From: Paracoccaceae bacterium | Lineage (GTDB): Bacteria > Pseudomonadota > Alphaproteobacteria > Rhodobacterales > Rhodobacteraceae | DNA: 15,185 bases | Reading direction: 5' to 3' | Assembly: GCA_013214715.1 (NCBI GenBank) | Contig: JABSSB010000147.1 | Location: 1 to 15,185, forward strand | Made by a program: the position numbers and the translations under genes | The notes under the pieces: model-generated | Databases searched by the model: none | What the model was told of the DNA's origin: nothing | Seen by the model: the letters and a program-made list of their open reading frames with translations, nothing else | Shown: piece after piece, positions 1 to 8,226 of the stretch | Numbering within the stretch: the stretch's first letter is position 1 | Layout of the letters: every line of letters begins with the position of its first letter

Positions 1-22
1 AAGACGTTGACAGGAAAAAAGC

Positions 23-283
23 ATGACCACCGCGCAGCATGATGCCTTGAAAGACTATATCCAAGCCAGCCTGTTGGGGGGGCAAAGCGTTGCTGATGAC
101 GATGAGTTGCTGCTCAGCGGAATGATAGATTCTTTGGGTGTGATGGCACTGGTGGGTTTTATCGAACAAACCTATGGTTTCTCTGTCGCATTCGAGGAGG
201 TTACCCTCGAACGTTTTTCCACGCTTGGCGCGATACGCAGCTATGTTGCTGAACGCAACGTTTCCGCCGACGCGGCAGGGTGA
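23..283 (+). CDS. Free-standing acyl/peptidyl carrier protein
   Basis: This complete 86-residue protein is a discrete carrier protein. The phosphopantetheine attachment motif is IDSLG, with Ser37 as the attachment residue, preceded by the usual acidic-hydrophobic DDELLLSGM stretch and followed by a predicted second helix. Length and pattern fit the small type II carrier proteins that are loaded by a separate AMP ligase. An AGGA ribosome site (12-15) lies 7 nt before the ATG. A TGA at 8-10 could be the stop of a preceding gene, which would make this part of a longer operon. The stop is 4 nt before the first synthetase, which opens with a condensation domain needing a donor, so this protein probably presents the first acyl or aminoacyl unit. 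The loading enzyme is not in the window. The carrier assignment is solid; the substrate is unknown. Confidence 0.9.
   Translation: MTTAQHDALKDYIQASLLGGQSVADDDELLLSGMIDSLGVMALVGFIEQTYGFSVAFEEVTLERFSTLGAIRSYVAERNVSADAAG
277..280 (+). promoter_or_regulatory. Ribosome binding site fixing the start of the first synthetase
   Basis: AGGG sits 7 nt before ATG 288, inside the last codons of the carrier protein gene. It favours ATG 288 over an in-frame start at 174, which would give 38 extra residues that overlap the carrier gene and do not look like a condensation domain. The protein from 288 begins directly with the C1-like stretch LTHSQRLFW. Confidence 0.6.
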
Positions 284-287
284 TCTC

Positions 288-3200
288 ATGCAGCCGTTAA
301 CCCATAGCCAACGTCTGTTCTGGCAAGGACAGCAACTGGACCCATCCGCCCCGCTTTACAACATGGCTTGGCGGTTTGACCTTGAGATGTCTGTCGACCC
401 TGAAGTCTTCAGCACCGTCTTCGCCGATATGGTGCAGGCAAATGCAGCGCTTCGGGCGACATTTCATCAGAAAGAGGGGAAGCCCTTTTGCCAAATAGCG
501 GAGACTCTGCCCGAGCCGTTATCCATAGAAGACTGGTCGTCTGATCCGACATCAGAGCGGCTTGATCAGTCAATCTGTGACTGGACACAGGCACCGTTTG
601 ACCTGTCTCGCACAACCCTGCGTAGTCGCCTGATCAAATGTGCCCCAAACCACTGGGTTTGGCTCTTGTGCCAACACCACATCGCCTGCGATGCGCAATC
701 GGGCGCAAATATGTTCACTGACATGTCCCGACGGTATCTGGCCGCACGATCAGGGCAACCCGCCCCTGCCCCGGTTGTTGCCGCGATTCCGCCTTCAAAG
801 GAGCATCTGCTCACACATGCGGTTACGCGTGCCGTCGTGCCTGCGACACCGCCCTATGGCTCAGAAGGAGTGAAGGAGGCCCGCTCAACCCGTCGGATCG
901 TGGGGTTGGATGATCGTGACCACCAGCAGCTTGATACGGTCGCGGCGGATCCTGCGTTTCGCATGTTTACACCCGATCTGTCGCGCCTTGCACTGTACCT
1001 GACGGCCTATGTCGCATTGTTGCACCGCGTGACAGGGGATGAGCACGTGACGCTTGGCCTGCCTTCCCATAACCGCATGACCCCAGACGCAAGGCAGGCC
1101 TTTGGCCTTTTTGTCGACGTCCTGCCCTTTGAGGTTTCGGTCTCGCCCGAGGACCGACTGGTTGATCTACATGGCAGGATCAAAACCGGATTGGGCGCGT
1201 TTTTGAAATCAGCCCAAAACGGTGCAGGGCCTGACACCGACAGTGCCCGGATCAGCGCCATCTGCAACTTCATTCAAGCTCGCTTTGGTCTTTTCGCCGA
1301 ACACCCGGCGCACGTCCAATGGCTGCATAGCGGCGCGCATGATACCAATCATGTCATGCGGCTTCAGATCATGGATTTCCATGGAACTGGCCGCGCGCAA
1401 GTCGCATTGGACCTTCATGATGAGATCGCCGCCAATGCTGCTACCGAGCATTTCCGCGCGATGTTCCGGGCTGTGCTAAACACACCTGAAACATGCGTGA
1501 ACGCGGTCGACCTGTCCGACGGTCAGGCCACGACATCCTGCCTGACAGGTGCCTTAGAACCGGAAGGCACCCCGGCCACGCTCTTGTCCGCATTCGGCAA
1601 AACCGTTGCAACAATGCCCCAAGCTGCGGCCATCTGGCAGAGTGGCATGAACATGACCTATCGGGAGTTAGAAGATGCCAGCCGTCGCATGGCGGCGCAT
1701 CTGTTTCGCGAAGGCATCAAACCCGGGGAGCGGGTTGCCCTGCATCTGCCTCGCTCGGTCGATTACATCGTTGCGATGCTGGGCGTGTTGAAAGCAGGGT
1801 GCAGCTTTGTTCCGATTGCGATGGACAGTCCTTTTGCACGGGTGGAGCAAATCCTGTCGCAGAGCCGGGCAAAAGCCATTGTGGTTGGATTTCAGGATGC
1901 GCGCCGCTTTCCTGCCGCAAGTATCCTGCCGAAATGGCGCGGTGTGGACCCGGTGCAGGGCGATCTGCCGAACACTGACGCAACTGAAGACGCCTATGTG
2001 CTGTTCACATCAGGCTCAACCGGGACACCAAAGGGTGTTGCGGTCCCACATGGTGCATTCGCCCGTTACATCGCTTGGGCGGCGCGCAGTTTTGGTCCCG
2101 AGGGCGCAAAGGATTACCCGTTCTTCTCGTCAATCTCTTTCGACCTTACATTGACGTCTTTGTTTGTGCCCCTGATGACCGGTGGCGCGATCCGCGTCTA
2201 TCCGGAACGGGGCCAGCCTGATCTGGCTGTGCTGGATGTTTTTGCCGAAGATGCCGTTGACGTGGTCAAGTTGACACCCTCGCATCTGGCATTGGTCAGC
2301 AAACAGGCAAGCCGCGTGTCGCGGATCAAATCACTGGTTCTGGGCGGGGAAAACCTGACCTCGCATCTTTGTCGGCAGGCACAGGACCGTCTGTCACCGG
2401 ATCTGGAAATCATAAATGAATATGGCCCGACCGAAGCCGTCGTTGGTGCCATGTTGCACCGGTTTGATCGTTCTCGCGACACGGCGCCATCTGTGCAAAT
2501 CGGCGAACCCGCCGACGGGATGGAGATCAGCATCCGCGACGGGGCGCTGAACCCTTGCCCGCCCGGCGTAACCGGGGAAATTGTGATCTCTGGTCGATTG
2601 GCACGGGGCTATGCCAATGACGCTGAATTGACAGCAGAGAAATTTGTGAAAGACCCCGCGACCGGCTCAACCCTGTATCGTAGCGGCGATCTCGGGCGGG
2701 TCACGCTGGACGGTGCGGTTCAGTATCTTGGTCGGCGGGATCAGCAGATCAAACGCGGTGGTATCCGGCTGGAGAGCGCGGAAATCGAAGGCGTGATCAA
2801 ACGTTTGCCCGGTGTCGACGCGGTGCATGTCGCGCTCGTGACAGGGCGCAAAGACGCGAAGGCACAGTGCCGTCACTGTGGCATACCGGACAATGTGCCC
2901 GGCGCCGATTTCCGCGAAGCCGATCTATGTGGCACCTGCGCCGATTTCGACAGCTACAAAGACCGGGCACAGGCCTATTTCAAATCCGAGCATGATCTGC
3001 ACCGCGAGATCACACGCGCCAAGAGCCGAAGCAAAGGCAAGTATGACGCGATCATGCTGCTGAGTGGCGGTAAGGACAGCACCTATGCGGCCTACAGGCT
3101 GGCGGCACACACTTCTCGGGTTCTGGCCCTGACATTGGACAACGGGTTCATTTCGAATGGCGCAAAGGACAATATCGCGCGCGTGACTGCGCATTTGGGC

Positions 3201-4373
3201 TGGGACCATCAGTATCTGCACACCGACAAGATGAACGAGATCTTTGTCGATAGCCTGAAGACCCATTCCAACGTCTGCCAGGGATGTTTCAAAGCTGTCT
3301 ACACTCTGGCGTTTCGAAAGGCGCTGCATGATGGTGTGCCATTGGTCGTGACCGGCCTGTCACGTGGGCAGTTCTTTGAAACGCGGCTGACGGCAGATTT
3401 GTTCAGGCAGTCTGCGCCTACATGTGCGCAGCTCGATGATATGGTCAGCCAGGCACGCAAACGCTATCATGCGGAATCGGACAAACTGGCCGAGTTGCTG
3501 GACACATCGGATTTGCAAGATGGCCGGTTTCTTGATGAGATCGAGGTTCTGGATCTGTATCGGTATATCGACGTTCCAGTGGCCGAGATTTACGAATTCC
3601 TCGACACACAAACCGCCTGGCAGCGCCCGGCGGACACGGGCCGGTCCACCAATTGTCTGATCAACGATCTGGGCATTCATGTGCATAAAACCCGCGAAGG
3701 CTTTCACAATTACGCCCATCCCTATGCATGGGACGTGCGTCTGGGTCACAAAACCCGGCTCGAAGCTGTCGCAGAGCTCGACGACCAGATCGATGTGCCC
3801 AACGTCCTGAAGATGCTCGACCAGATCGGCTTTGACGAAGCTCTCGAGCGGCCTGCAAGGCTGATTGCCTATATCGCAGGGACCGATCTGTCCGAAGATG
3901 AGATCTGGCGCCTGTTAGATGAGCATCTGCCCGCAGGGATGCGCCCAGACCAGATTGCGTTGTTAGACCACCTGCCTTTGACAGATAATGGTAAAGTCGA
4001 TGCCGCGCGCCTGCCTGAAACCGGCCAAACGCGGGCACCTGAGGATGATGTGACGCCTGCACAAACAGGCATAGAGCAGTCTTTGGTCGCGATCATTTCC
4101 GCATGTCTCGGTCAAGGTCAGATCAGCACGACCCGTGATTTTTTCGATCTTGGCGTCGACAGTTTGATGGCTATCGAAATCGCGATGCGGGCAAATGAAG
4201 CGGGTCTTTCAGTCCCGGCAGCTTCGGTTTTTGAACACCGGACGGTCCGCGCGCTGGCGCAATATGCCGAGCAGCTTGGCGCTATCGACAAAACGACTCC
4301 GGCAGAGTCAGACGATATGCTCCTGTCTTTAGACGATGACGATCTGTCGCGCATCGCGGAGGCATTGGACTGA
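288..4373 (+). CDS. NRPS module C-A(PP-loop insert)-PCP, predicted Asn/Asp-activating
   Basis: A 1361-residue nonribosomal peptide synthetase. Condensation domain, about 5-425: catalytic HHIACD at 130-135, with Ala in place of the usual Gly after the Asp. Adenylation domain from about 432: A3 TSGSTGTPKG at 574-583, A5 NEYGPTE at 710-716, A7 YRSGDLG at 797-803, A8 around 814-829. The domain is then interrupted at about 858-1188 by an ATP-pyrophosphatase domain, described separately. The A subdomain resumes at RLIAYIAG (from 1191) and reaches A10 with catalytic Lys1236 in NGK. Carrier domain about 1256-1330, with pantetheine Ser1292 in GVDSL. An acidic tail (DDMLLSLDDDD) may be a docking segment. 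Pocket residues aligned by eye to GrsA read D-L-T-K-V-G-E-V-G plus Lys, closest to the known Asn code DLTKLGEVGK and next to Asp codes. It lies between the carrier protein and the second synthetase, probably in one transcript. Family certain; substrate probable. Confidence 0.93.
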   Translation: MQPLTHSQRLFWQGQQLDPSAPLYNMAWRFDLEMSVDPEVFSTVFADMVQANAALRATFHQKEGKPFCQIAETLPEPLSIEDWSSDPTSERLDQSICDWTQAPFDLSRTTLRSRLIKCAPNHWVWLLCQHHIACDAQSGANMFTDMSRRYLAARSGQPAPAPVVAAIPPSKEHLLTHAVTRAVVPATPPYGSEGVKEARSTRRIVGLDDRDHQQLDTVAADPAFRMFTPDLSRLALYLTAYVALLHRVTGDEHVTLGLPSHNRMTPDARQAFGLFVDVLPFEVSVSPEDRLVDLHGRIKTGLGAFLKSAQNGAGPDTDSARISAICNFIQARFGLFAEHPAHVQWLHSGAHDTNHVMRLQIMDFHGTGRAQVALDLHDEIAANAATEHFRAMFRAVLNTPETCVNAVDLSDGQATTSCLTGALEPEGTPATLLSAFGKTVATMPQAAAIWQSGMNMTYRELEDASRRMAAHLFREGIKPGERVALHLPRSVDYIVAMLGVLKAGCSFVPIAMDSPFARVEQILSQSRAKAIVVGFQDARRFPAASILPKWRGVDPVQGDLPNTDATEDAYVLFTSGSTGTPKGVAVPHGAFARYIAWAARSFGPEGAKDYPFFSSISFDLTLTSLFVPLMTGGAIRVYPERGQPDLAVLDVFAEDAVDVVKLTPSHLALVSKQASRVSRIKSLVLGGENLTSHLCRQAQDRLSPDLEIINEYGPTEAVVGAMLHRFDRSRDTAPSVQIGEPADGMEISIRDGALNPCPPGVTGEIVISGRLARGYANDAELTAEKFVKDPATGSTLYRSGDLGRVTLDGAVQYLGRRDQQIKRGGIRLESAEIEGVIKRLPGVDAVHVALVTGRKDAKAQCRHCGIPDNVPGADFREADLCGTCADFDSYKDRAQAYFKSEHDLHREITRAKSRSKGKYDAIMLLSGGKDSTYAAYRLAAHTSRVLALTLDNGFISNGAKDNIARVTAHLGWDHQYLHTDKMNEIFVDSLKTHSNVCQGCFKAVYTLAFRKALHDGVPLVVTGLSRGQFFETRLTADLFRQSAPTCAQLDDMVSQARKRYHAESDKLAELLDTSDLQDGRFLDEIEVLDLYRYIDVPVAEIYEFLDTQTAWQRPADTGRSTNCLINDLGIHVHKTREGFHNYAHPYAWDVRLGHKTRLEAVAELDDQIDVPNVLKMLDQIGFDEALERPARLIAYIAGTDLSEDEIWRLLDEHLPAGMRPDQIALLDHLPLTDNGKVDAARLPETGQTRAPEDDVTPAQTGIEQSLVAIISACLGQGQISTTRDFFDLGVDSLMAIEIAMRANEAGLSVPAASVFEHRTVRALAQYAEQLGAIDKTTPAESDDMLLSLDDDDLSRIAEALD
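2859..3851 (+). other. PP-loop ATP-pyrophosphatase (AANH-type) domain inserted in the A domain
   Basis: Residues about 858-1188 of the first synthetase form a complete extra domain between A8 and A10. Seen in order: CRHC (Cys861/864) and CGTC (Cys881/884), a zinc-knuckle pair separated by 16 residues; a basic helical linker; the PP-loop SGGKDS at 926-931; CQGC with Cys997/1000; TGLSRGQFFETRL from 1022; and GRSTNC ending at Cys1123, followed by a His-rich HNYAHPYAWDVRLGHKTR stretch. The zinc knuckle plus PP-loop resembles N-acetyl sugar amidotransferases (PseA, WbpG), which adenylate an amide oxygen and transfer ammonia. The later CxxC plus one distant Cys recalls the [4Fe-4S] ligands of tRNA thiolases TtuA and NcsA. 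By inference it activates the tethered residue's side-chain carboxyl or amide for amidation, amidine formation or thiolation. All key motifs are present, so it is probably active. Edges are good to about 10 residues. Confidence 0.85.
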
Positions 4374-7300
4374 ATGGGCTATCCAAAGGGCGTTGCGGAT
4401 ATTCTGCCGCTGACCACAACGCAAAAGGGCATCCTGTATCACTCGATCGATCACCAAGCCGTGGCCGGGCAATATGTGGCGGTGGTGACCTGCCGCATCG
4501 ACGGTGCGCTTGACCCGGATCGGTTTCGGGCCTCGGCGGAGGCGGTGATAGCCGGAAGTGACGCCTTTCGATCCGGCTTCGTCTGGTCTGGCGTGAAACA
4601 GCCTGTTCAGGTGGTGCGGGATGCGGTCTGCCTGCCTTGGGTCGAACTGGACTGGCAGGGCGTGGATGACATCGAGGACAGGCTGGACGCATTGATGGAG
4701 CTTGAAAAAGCACGTCAATTCAATCTGAAATCTGCTCCGTTGATGGCCATGACCCTCATCCGCCTGTCGGGCACCTCCTGGCAACTGGTCTGGACGGCGC
4801 ATCATCTTGTCAGCGATGGGTGGTCAACGCAGGTCGCGCTGAACATGATGATGCAGCATTATTCAACGGGCAATCTTCCACGGATCACTGGGATCAAACC
4901 CTATCTATCGTGGTTGAAAGCGCAGGCGCCCGTCACCGATAAAGCATTTTGGACAACCTACCTGTCCGACTTGACCGCGCCCTGCGTTTTGCCTGCATCG
5001 CAGGATACACAAGCGCCAAAGCTCGACCGGCTCGACGTCAGGTTGGGCGCAGCGCTGCTGCAGGATGTAAAGACCTTTGCGCGGACACAGCATGTGACCG
5101 TCCACGCGGTTCTCGCAACGAGTTGGGCCTTGATTCTGCGACGGTTTCTGGGGTGCGATGACGTCGTGTTCGGAGAAACCAATGCCGGCCGGCCAGCCGA
5201 GATCCCGGGCATGCGGGAGGCTTTGGGCGCCTTCATCAATACGCTGCCTGTTCGCCTGCGTATCGAGGCCGGGCAATCCGTGGCCGATCTGATCCAGACC
5301 TATGCGCGGCAAAGCGTCGATCTGCATGCCCATGCCCATGCATCCCTGGCCGATGTTCAGGCCTGTGCACCATTGCCGTCAGGAACTGCTTTGTTTGACA
5401 CATTATTCGTCAATGAAGCGGTCTCTCCCAGCAAGATCGAGCATGGAGAACTGGTGCTGTCCGAAATCAGGTCGACCCAGCCCAGCAACTATCCGCTTGC
5501 GTGTCTGGTCACACCGCATTCCGACTTCAAGGTCGAACTATATGTCGACACATCCAAACTCAGCCAAGAAAACGCTGTGGATCTGGTCGACCAATACCGC
5601 CAAGTGCTGAAGGCGGTCATTGCGCGGCCAGAGGCGGCAATCAAAGATTTGCTGCGACCTCTGGATTGGGACGTGCCCCTGACGCCGGCTACCGAAGCTC
5701 AAGATGTTGTCGAGCGTATTCTGGCTCAGGCTCGAACCCGGCCAAACAGCTTGGCCGTCAGCGATGAGACGGGCGGCTTGACCTATCAAGAGTTGATCGA
5801 CCGCGCAGGCCGTATTGCAAATGCCCTGCAAAGCGCGGGCGTTTCCCCAGACGACCTTGTTCCGGTTGCCCTGCCGCGGGGCTGCGACAGCCTTGCTGCC
5901 TTTCTTGGGGTGATGATGGCGGGCGCTGGCTATGTGCCAATGGATCTCGACTATCCCCAACATCGGCTCAGCCAGATGCTCGACAGTGTTCGCCCCGGTG
6001 TTGTGATTGCGAGTGAAGGCACCAAATCTCAGCTTCCCGCCTATGGCGAAGCAATTGTATTGATCGGAGAGGCCGTCCAATATGATCCCATCGCTGAGCC
6101 GATCAGCGGGTCGCGCGCCTATGTGATTTTCACCTCAGGCTCGACAGACCGGCCCAAAGGCGTCGAGATTTCGCGCTCTGCCCTCTCCCTGTCGACAGGC
6201 GCGCGCGACAGCGTCTATGGAACCGGACCAGATGCTTATTTGCTTTTGTCATCTTTGTCTTTCGACAGTTCAGTTGCTGGAATTTACTGGACTTTGGCCA
6301 CCGGCGGGCATCTGGTCATCGCCCCGACACGGATCGAACAAAGCCCAAAACAGCTTGGCGCGTTGATCGCGCAGCATCAGATCACCCATACTTTATGTCT
6401 GCCAAGCCTTGCGCTGGCGCTGCTGAAATCCGTACCAACCGGCATGCTCGGCAGTGTGCGAACGCTGATCGCTGCGGGAGAGCCTTTGCCCGCGATGTTG
6501 GTCGCAGAGATCGCGCAGACTCTGCCCAACTGCAGGCTCATCAATGAATACGGGCCCACCGAAGCAACTGTATGGTGCACGTCTTTCGATGCGACCGGTT
6601 TTGATGACGCAGATAGCGTTCCGATAGGGTCGGCCATTCCGGGCACTTGGGTCGGGGTCGTAGACCGCGACGACCTGCCACTGCCTGCTGGTACAGAGGG
6701 TGAAATCATTGTTGCGGGCGCCACGGTGTCGCGCGGGTATCTGGCGGACCCGGATCAAACCTCTGCCCGGTTTTTCACGCTTGGACGCGGTTCTGTCCCA
6801 GCCTATCGTACCGGTGATCTGGGCCGCTACGATGCGCAGGGGCGTCTGTTTTTCCTTGGGCGAAAGGACCGGCAGGTCAAAATAAGGGGTCACAGGATCG
6901 AGTTGTCGGAAATCGACGCTCTGGCCCAAGCGGCGGCAGGCGATACGAGTGTTGCAGTCTGCGCCTTGACAGAGTCTGCCGACACCTTCCTGATCGTCGC
7001 TCTGGACTGTGAGGCCGAGGATCCGATCTGCGCAGACGTGGCCCAAAGCCTGACAACCAAACTGCCCGCCGCGTTTCAACCAAGGCAAGTGGTGGGCGTC
7101 GGATCCTTTCCGCGTCTGCCGAATGGCAAGCTGGATCAAGCGCGTCTTGAGAAAATGGTCATGGCACAACCGAAACCGCCTGCCCGTCCAGATGCCGCAG
7201 ATGACCTCGAAGCGCTTTTGATCACGATCTTTTCGGATGTTGTCGGCCGGGACTGTTCGGGGCGGGACACGAATTTCTTTGATCTTGGCGGCGACAGTCT

Positions 7301-8165
7301 GATGACGATTGCGGCCCATCTCAAAGCCGAAGATCAGGCCATTCGGTTCGAACCGCAGGACCTTTTCAGTCACCCGACCCCTGCCCTTCTGGCGCAGCGC
7401 GTGACCGAAAGACTGAATGGAACAGAGGGCAGCGATGCACGATCAGAGCTGCTGATCGCCAATGCCAAAGGGGCCAAACCGCCTTTGGCGCTGGTCGAAG
7501 GGTCTATCCCACTCTTTCGAAGCCTGGTGCAGGAGCTTGGGCCCGAACAGCCCATTGCCTTCCTCCCAAGCCTGCGTTTGCCACACCAGCCGGTGCCCGT
7601 TGGAAAAACCATCGAAGATCTTGCCGCCGCAAATCTGCAAATGATGAACAGCGTCCGACCTGACGCAGTTTGGACCTTGTGCGGCTTCTCGGTCGGGTGC
7701 CCAATCGCGATGGAAATGGCCCATCAACTGGGCCCGCGCCGCGCGCAGGCCTTGGCCTTGCTTGATCCGCCGTTCAAGATGATCGGTGCAGAGCCCGCGT
7801 GTCAGCCACTTTATTTTCAAAGCTACAAGCGCGCCCGCTACCTGCTGCGCGGTTGGAAGCTGAGACGCAAGGCCGCCAAGGCAGGATGGCCTGTGCCGCA
7901 AAACGATGATCAGCACTGGCACGAGGTCGATCGCGCCCTGCTTCTGGCCGTGACGTCCTATAGGGTTCCGAAACTGGCGCTGCGAAGTGAAATTGTGATC
8001 ACGTCAGGCAATCCGGCTCTGGTCAAGGGAGATACTTTGGATACACATCTGCCAAACAAAACGGTGACAGAGCTCGGCCTCTCGCATGTCGATCTGATAA
8101 ACCGGCCCGAAGGGCGGACCCAGGTTGCAGAGCGGTTGAAAGACTTGATGTCGGATCCGGAATGA
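4374..8165 (+). CDS. NRPS termination module C-A-PCP-TE
   Basis: A 1263-residue terminal synthetase. Condensation domain about 8-440, with intact HHLVSDG at 143-149. Adenylation domain about 444-930: A3 is TSGSTDRPKG at 587-596, with Asp592 where Gly is nearly invariant; A5 NEYGPTE is intact; A7 is YRTGDLG; A10 Lys919 lies in NGKLD. Pocket residues by eye read D-S-A-C-I-A-E-V-W plus Lys, which I cannot match to a known substrate. Carrier domain about 940-1010, with Ser975 in GGDSL. Thioesterase about 1020-1263: GFSVG nucleophile Ser1106, Asp1131 in LLDPP and His1238 in LSHVD form a plausible triad, although the usual N-terminal HG(G)GG oxyanion loop is degenerate (VEGS). The ATG directly abuts the TGA of the previous gene, and a GGAGG (4358-4362) lies 11 nt upstream. 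It should condense the first module's aminoacyl unit with a second amino acid and release the product by hydrolysis or cyclisation. Confidence 0.93.
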   Translation: MGYPKGVADILPLTTTQKGILYHSIDHQAVAGQYVAVVTCRIDGALDPDRFRASAEAVIAGSDAFRSGFVWSGVKQPVQVVRDAVCLPWVELDWQGVDDIEDRLDALMELEKARQFNLKSAPLMAMTLIRLSGTSWQLVWTAHHLVSDGWSTQVALNMMMQHYSTGNLPRITGIKPYLSWLKAQAPVTDKAFWTTYLSDLTAPCVLPASQDTQAPKLDRLDVRLGAALLQDVKTFARTQHVTVHAVLATSWALILRRFLGCDDVVFGETNAGRPAEIPGMREALGAFINTLPVRLRIEAGQSVADLIQTYARQSVDLHAHAHASLADVQACAPLPSGTALFDTLFVNEAVSPSKIEHGELVLSEIRSTQPSNYPLACLVTPHSDFKVELYVDTSKLSQENAVDLVDQYRQVLKAVIARPEAAIKDLLRPLDWDVPLTPATEAQDVVERILAQARTRPNSLAVSDETGGLTYQELIDRAGRIANALQSAGVSPDDLVPVALPRGCDSLAAFLGVMMAGAGYVPMDLDYPQHRLSQMLDSVRPGVVIASEGTKSQLPAYGEAIVLIGEAVQYDPIAEPISGSRAYVIFTSGSTDRPKGVEISRSALSLSTGARDSVYGTGPDAYLLLSSLSFDSSVAGIYWTLATGGHLVIAPTRIEQSPKQLGALIAQHQITHTLCLPSLALALLKSVPTGMLGSVRTLIAAGEPLPAMLVAEIAQTLPNCRLINEYGPTEATVWCTSFDATGFDDADSVPIGSAIPGTWVGVVDRDDLPLPAGTEGEIIVAGATVSRGYLADPDQTSARFFTLGRGSVPAYRTGDLGRYDAQGRLFFLGRKDRQVKIRGHRIELSEIDALAQAAAGDTSVAVCALTESADTFLIVALDCEAEDPICADVAQSLTTKLPAAFQPRQVVGVGSFPRLPNGKLDQARLEKMVMAQPKPPARPDAADDLEALLITIFSDVVGRDCSGRDTNFFDLGGDSLMTIAAHLKAEDQAIRFEPQDLFSHPTPALLAQRVTERLNGTEGSDARSELLIANAKGAKPPLALVEGSIPLFRSLVQELGPEQPIAFLPSLRLPHQPVPVGKTIEDLAAANLQMMNSVRPDAVWTLCGFSVGCPIAMEMAHQLGPRRAQALALLDPPFKMIGAEPACQPLYFQSYKRARYLLRGWKLRRKAAKAGWPVPQNDDQHWHEVDRALLLAVTSYRVPKLALRSEIVITSGNPALVKGDTLDTHLPNKTVTELGLSHVDLINRPEGRTQVAERLKDLMSDPE

Positions 8166-8226
8166 GCATTGCGCTGAAGAAGGCCCGGTCGGCAAGACAA
8201 CTGCCGGGATCGCGAAGGGACAAGAG

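Noticed and set aside
7..12. TTGACA, a perfect -35 box
   Set aside because: There is no room for a -10 box and start site before ATG 23; more likely the end of a preceding gene plus the ribosome site region.
174..287. Longer N-terminus for the first synthetase starting at 174
   Set aside because: It overlaps the carrier protein gene by 110 nt, encodes a low-complexity basic peptide unlike a C domain, and ATG 288 has its own ribosome site.
5322..5343. Short tandem CATGCC/CCATGC repeats
   Set aside because: They encode a His-Ala run in the C domain of the second synthetase and are too short to be a functional repeat.
6393..7373. Long open frame (326 codons) on the - strand opposite the second synthetase
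   Set aside because: It lies wholly within a well-supported NRPS gene, has no recognisable domain and a composition typical of an antisense shadow in high-GC DNA.
8181..8207. Small hairpin between the thioesterase and the 195-residue protein (CGGCA / TGCCG)
   Set aside because: Five base pairs, no T-run; not enough to claim a terminator separating the two operons.
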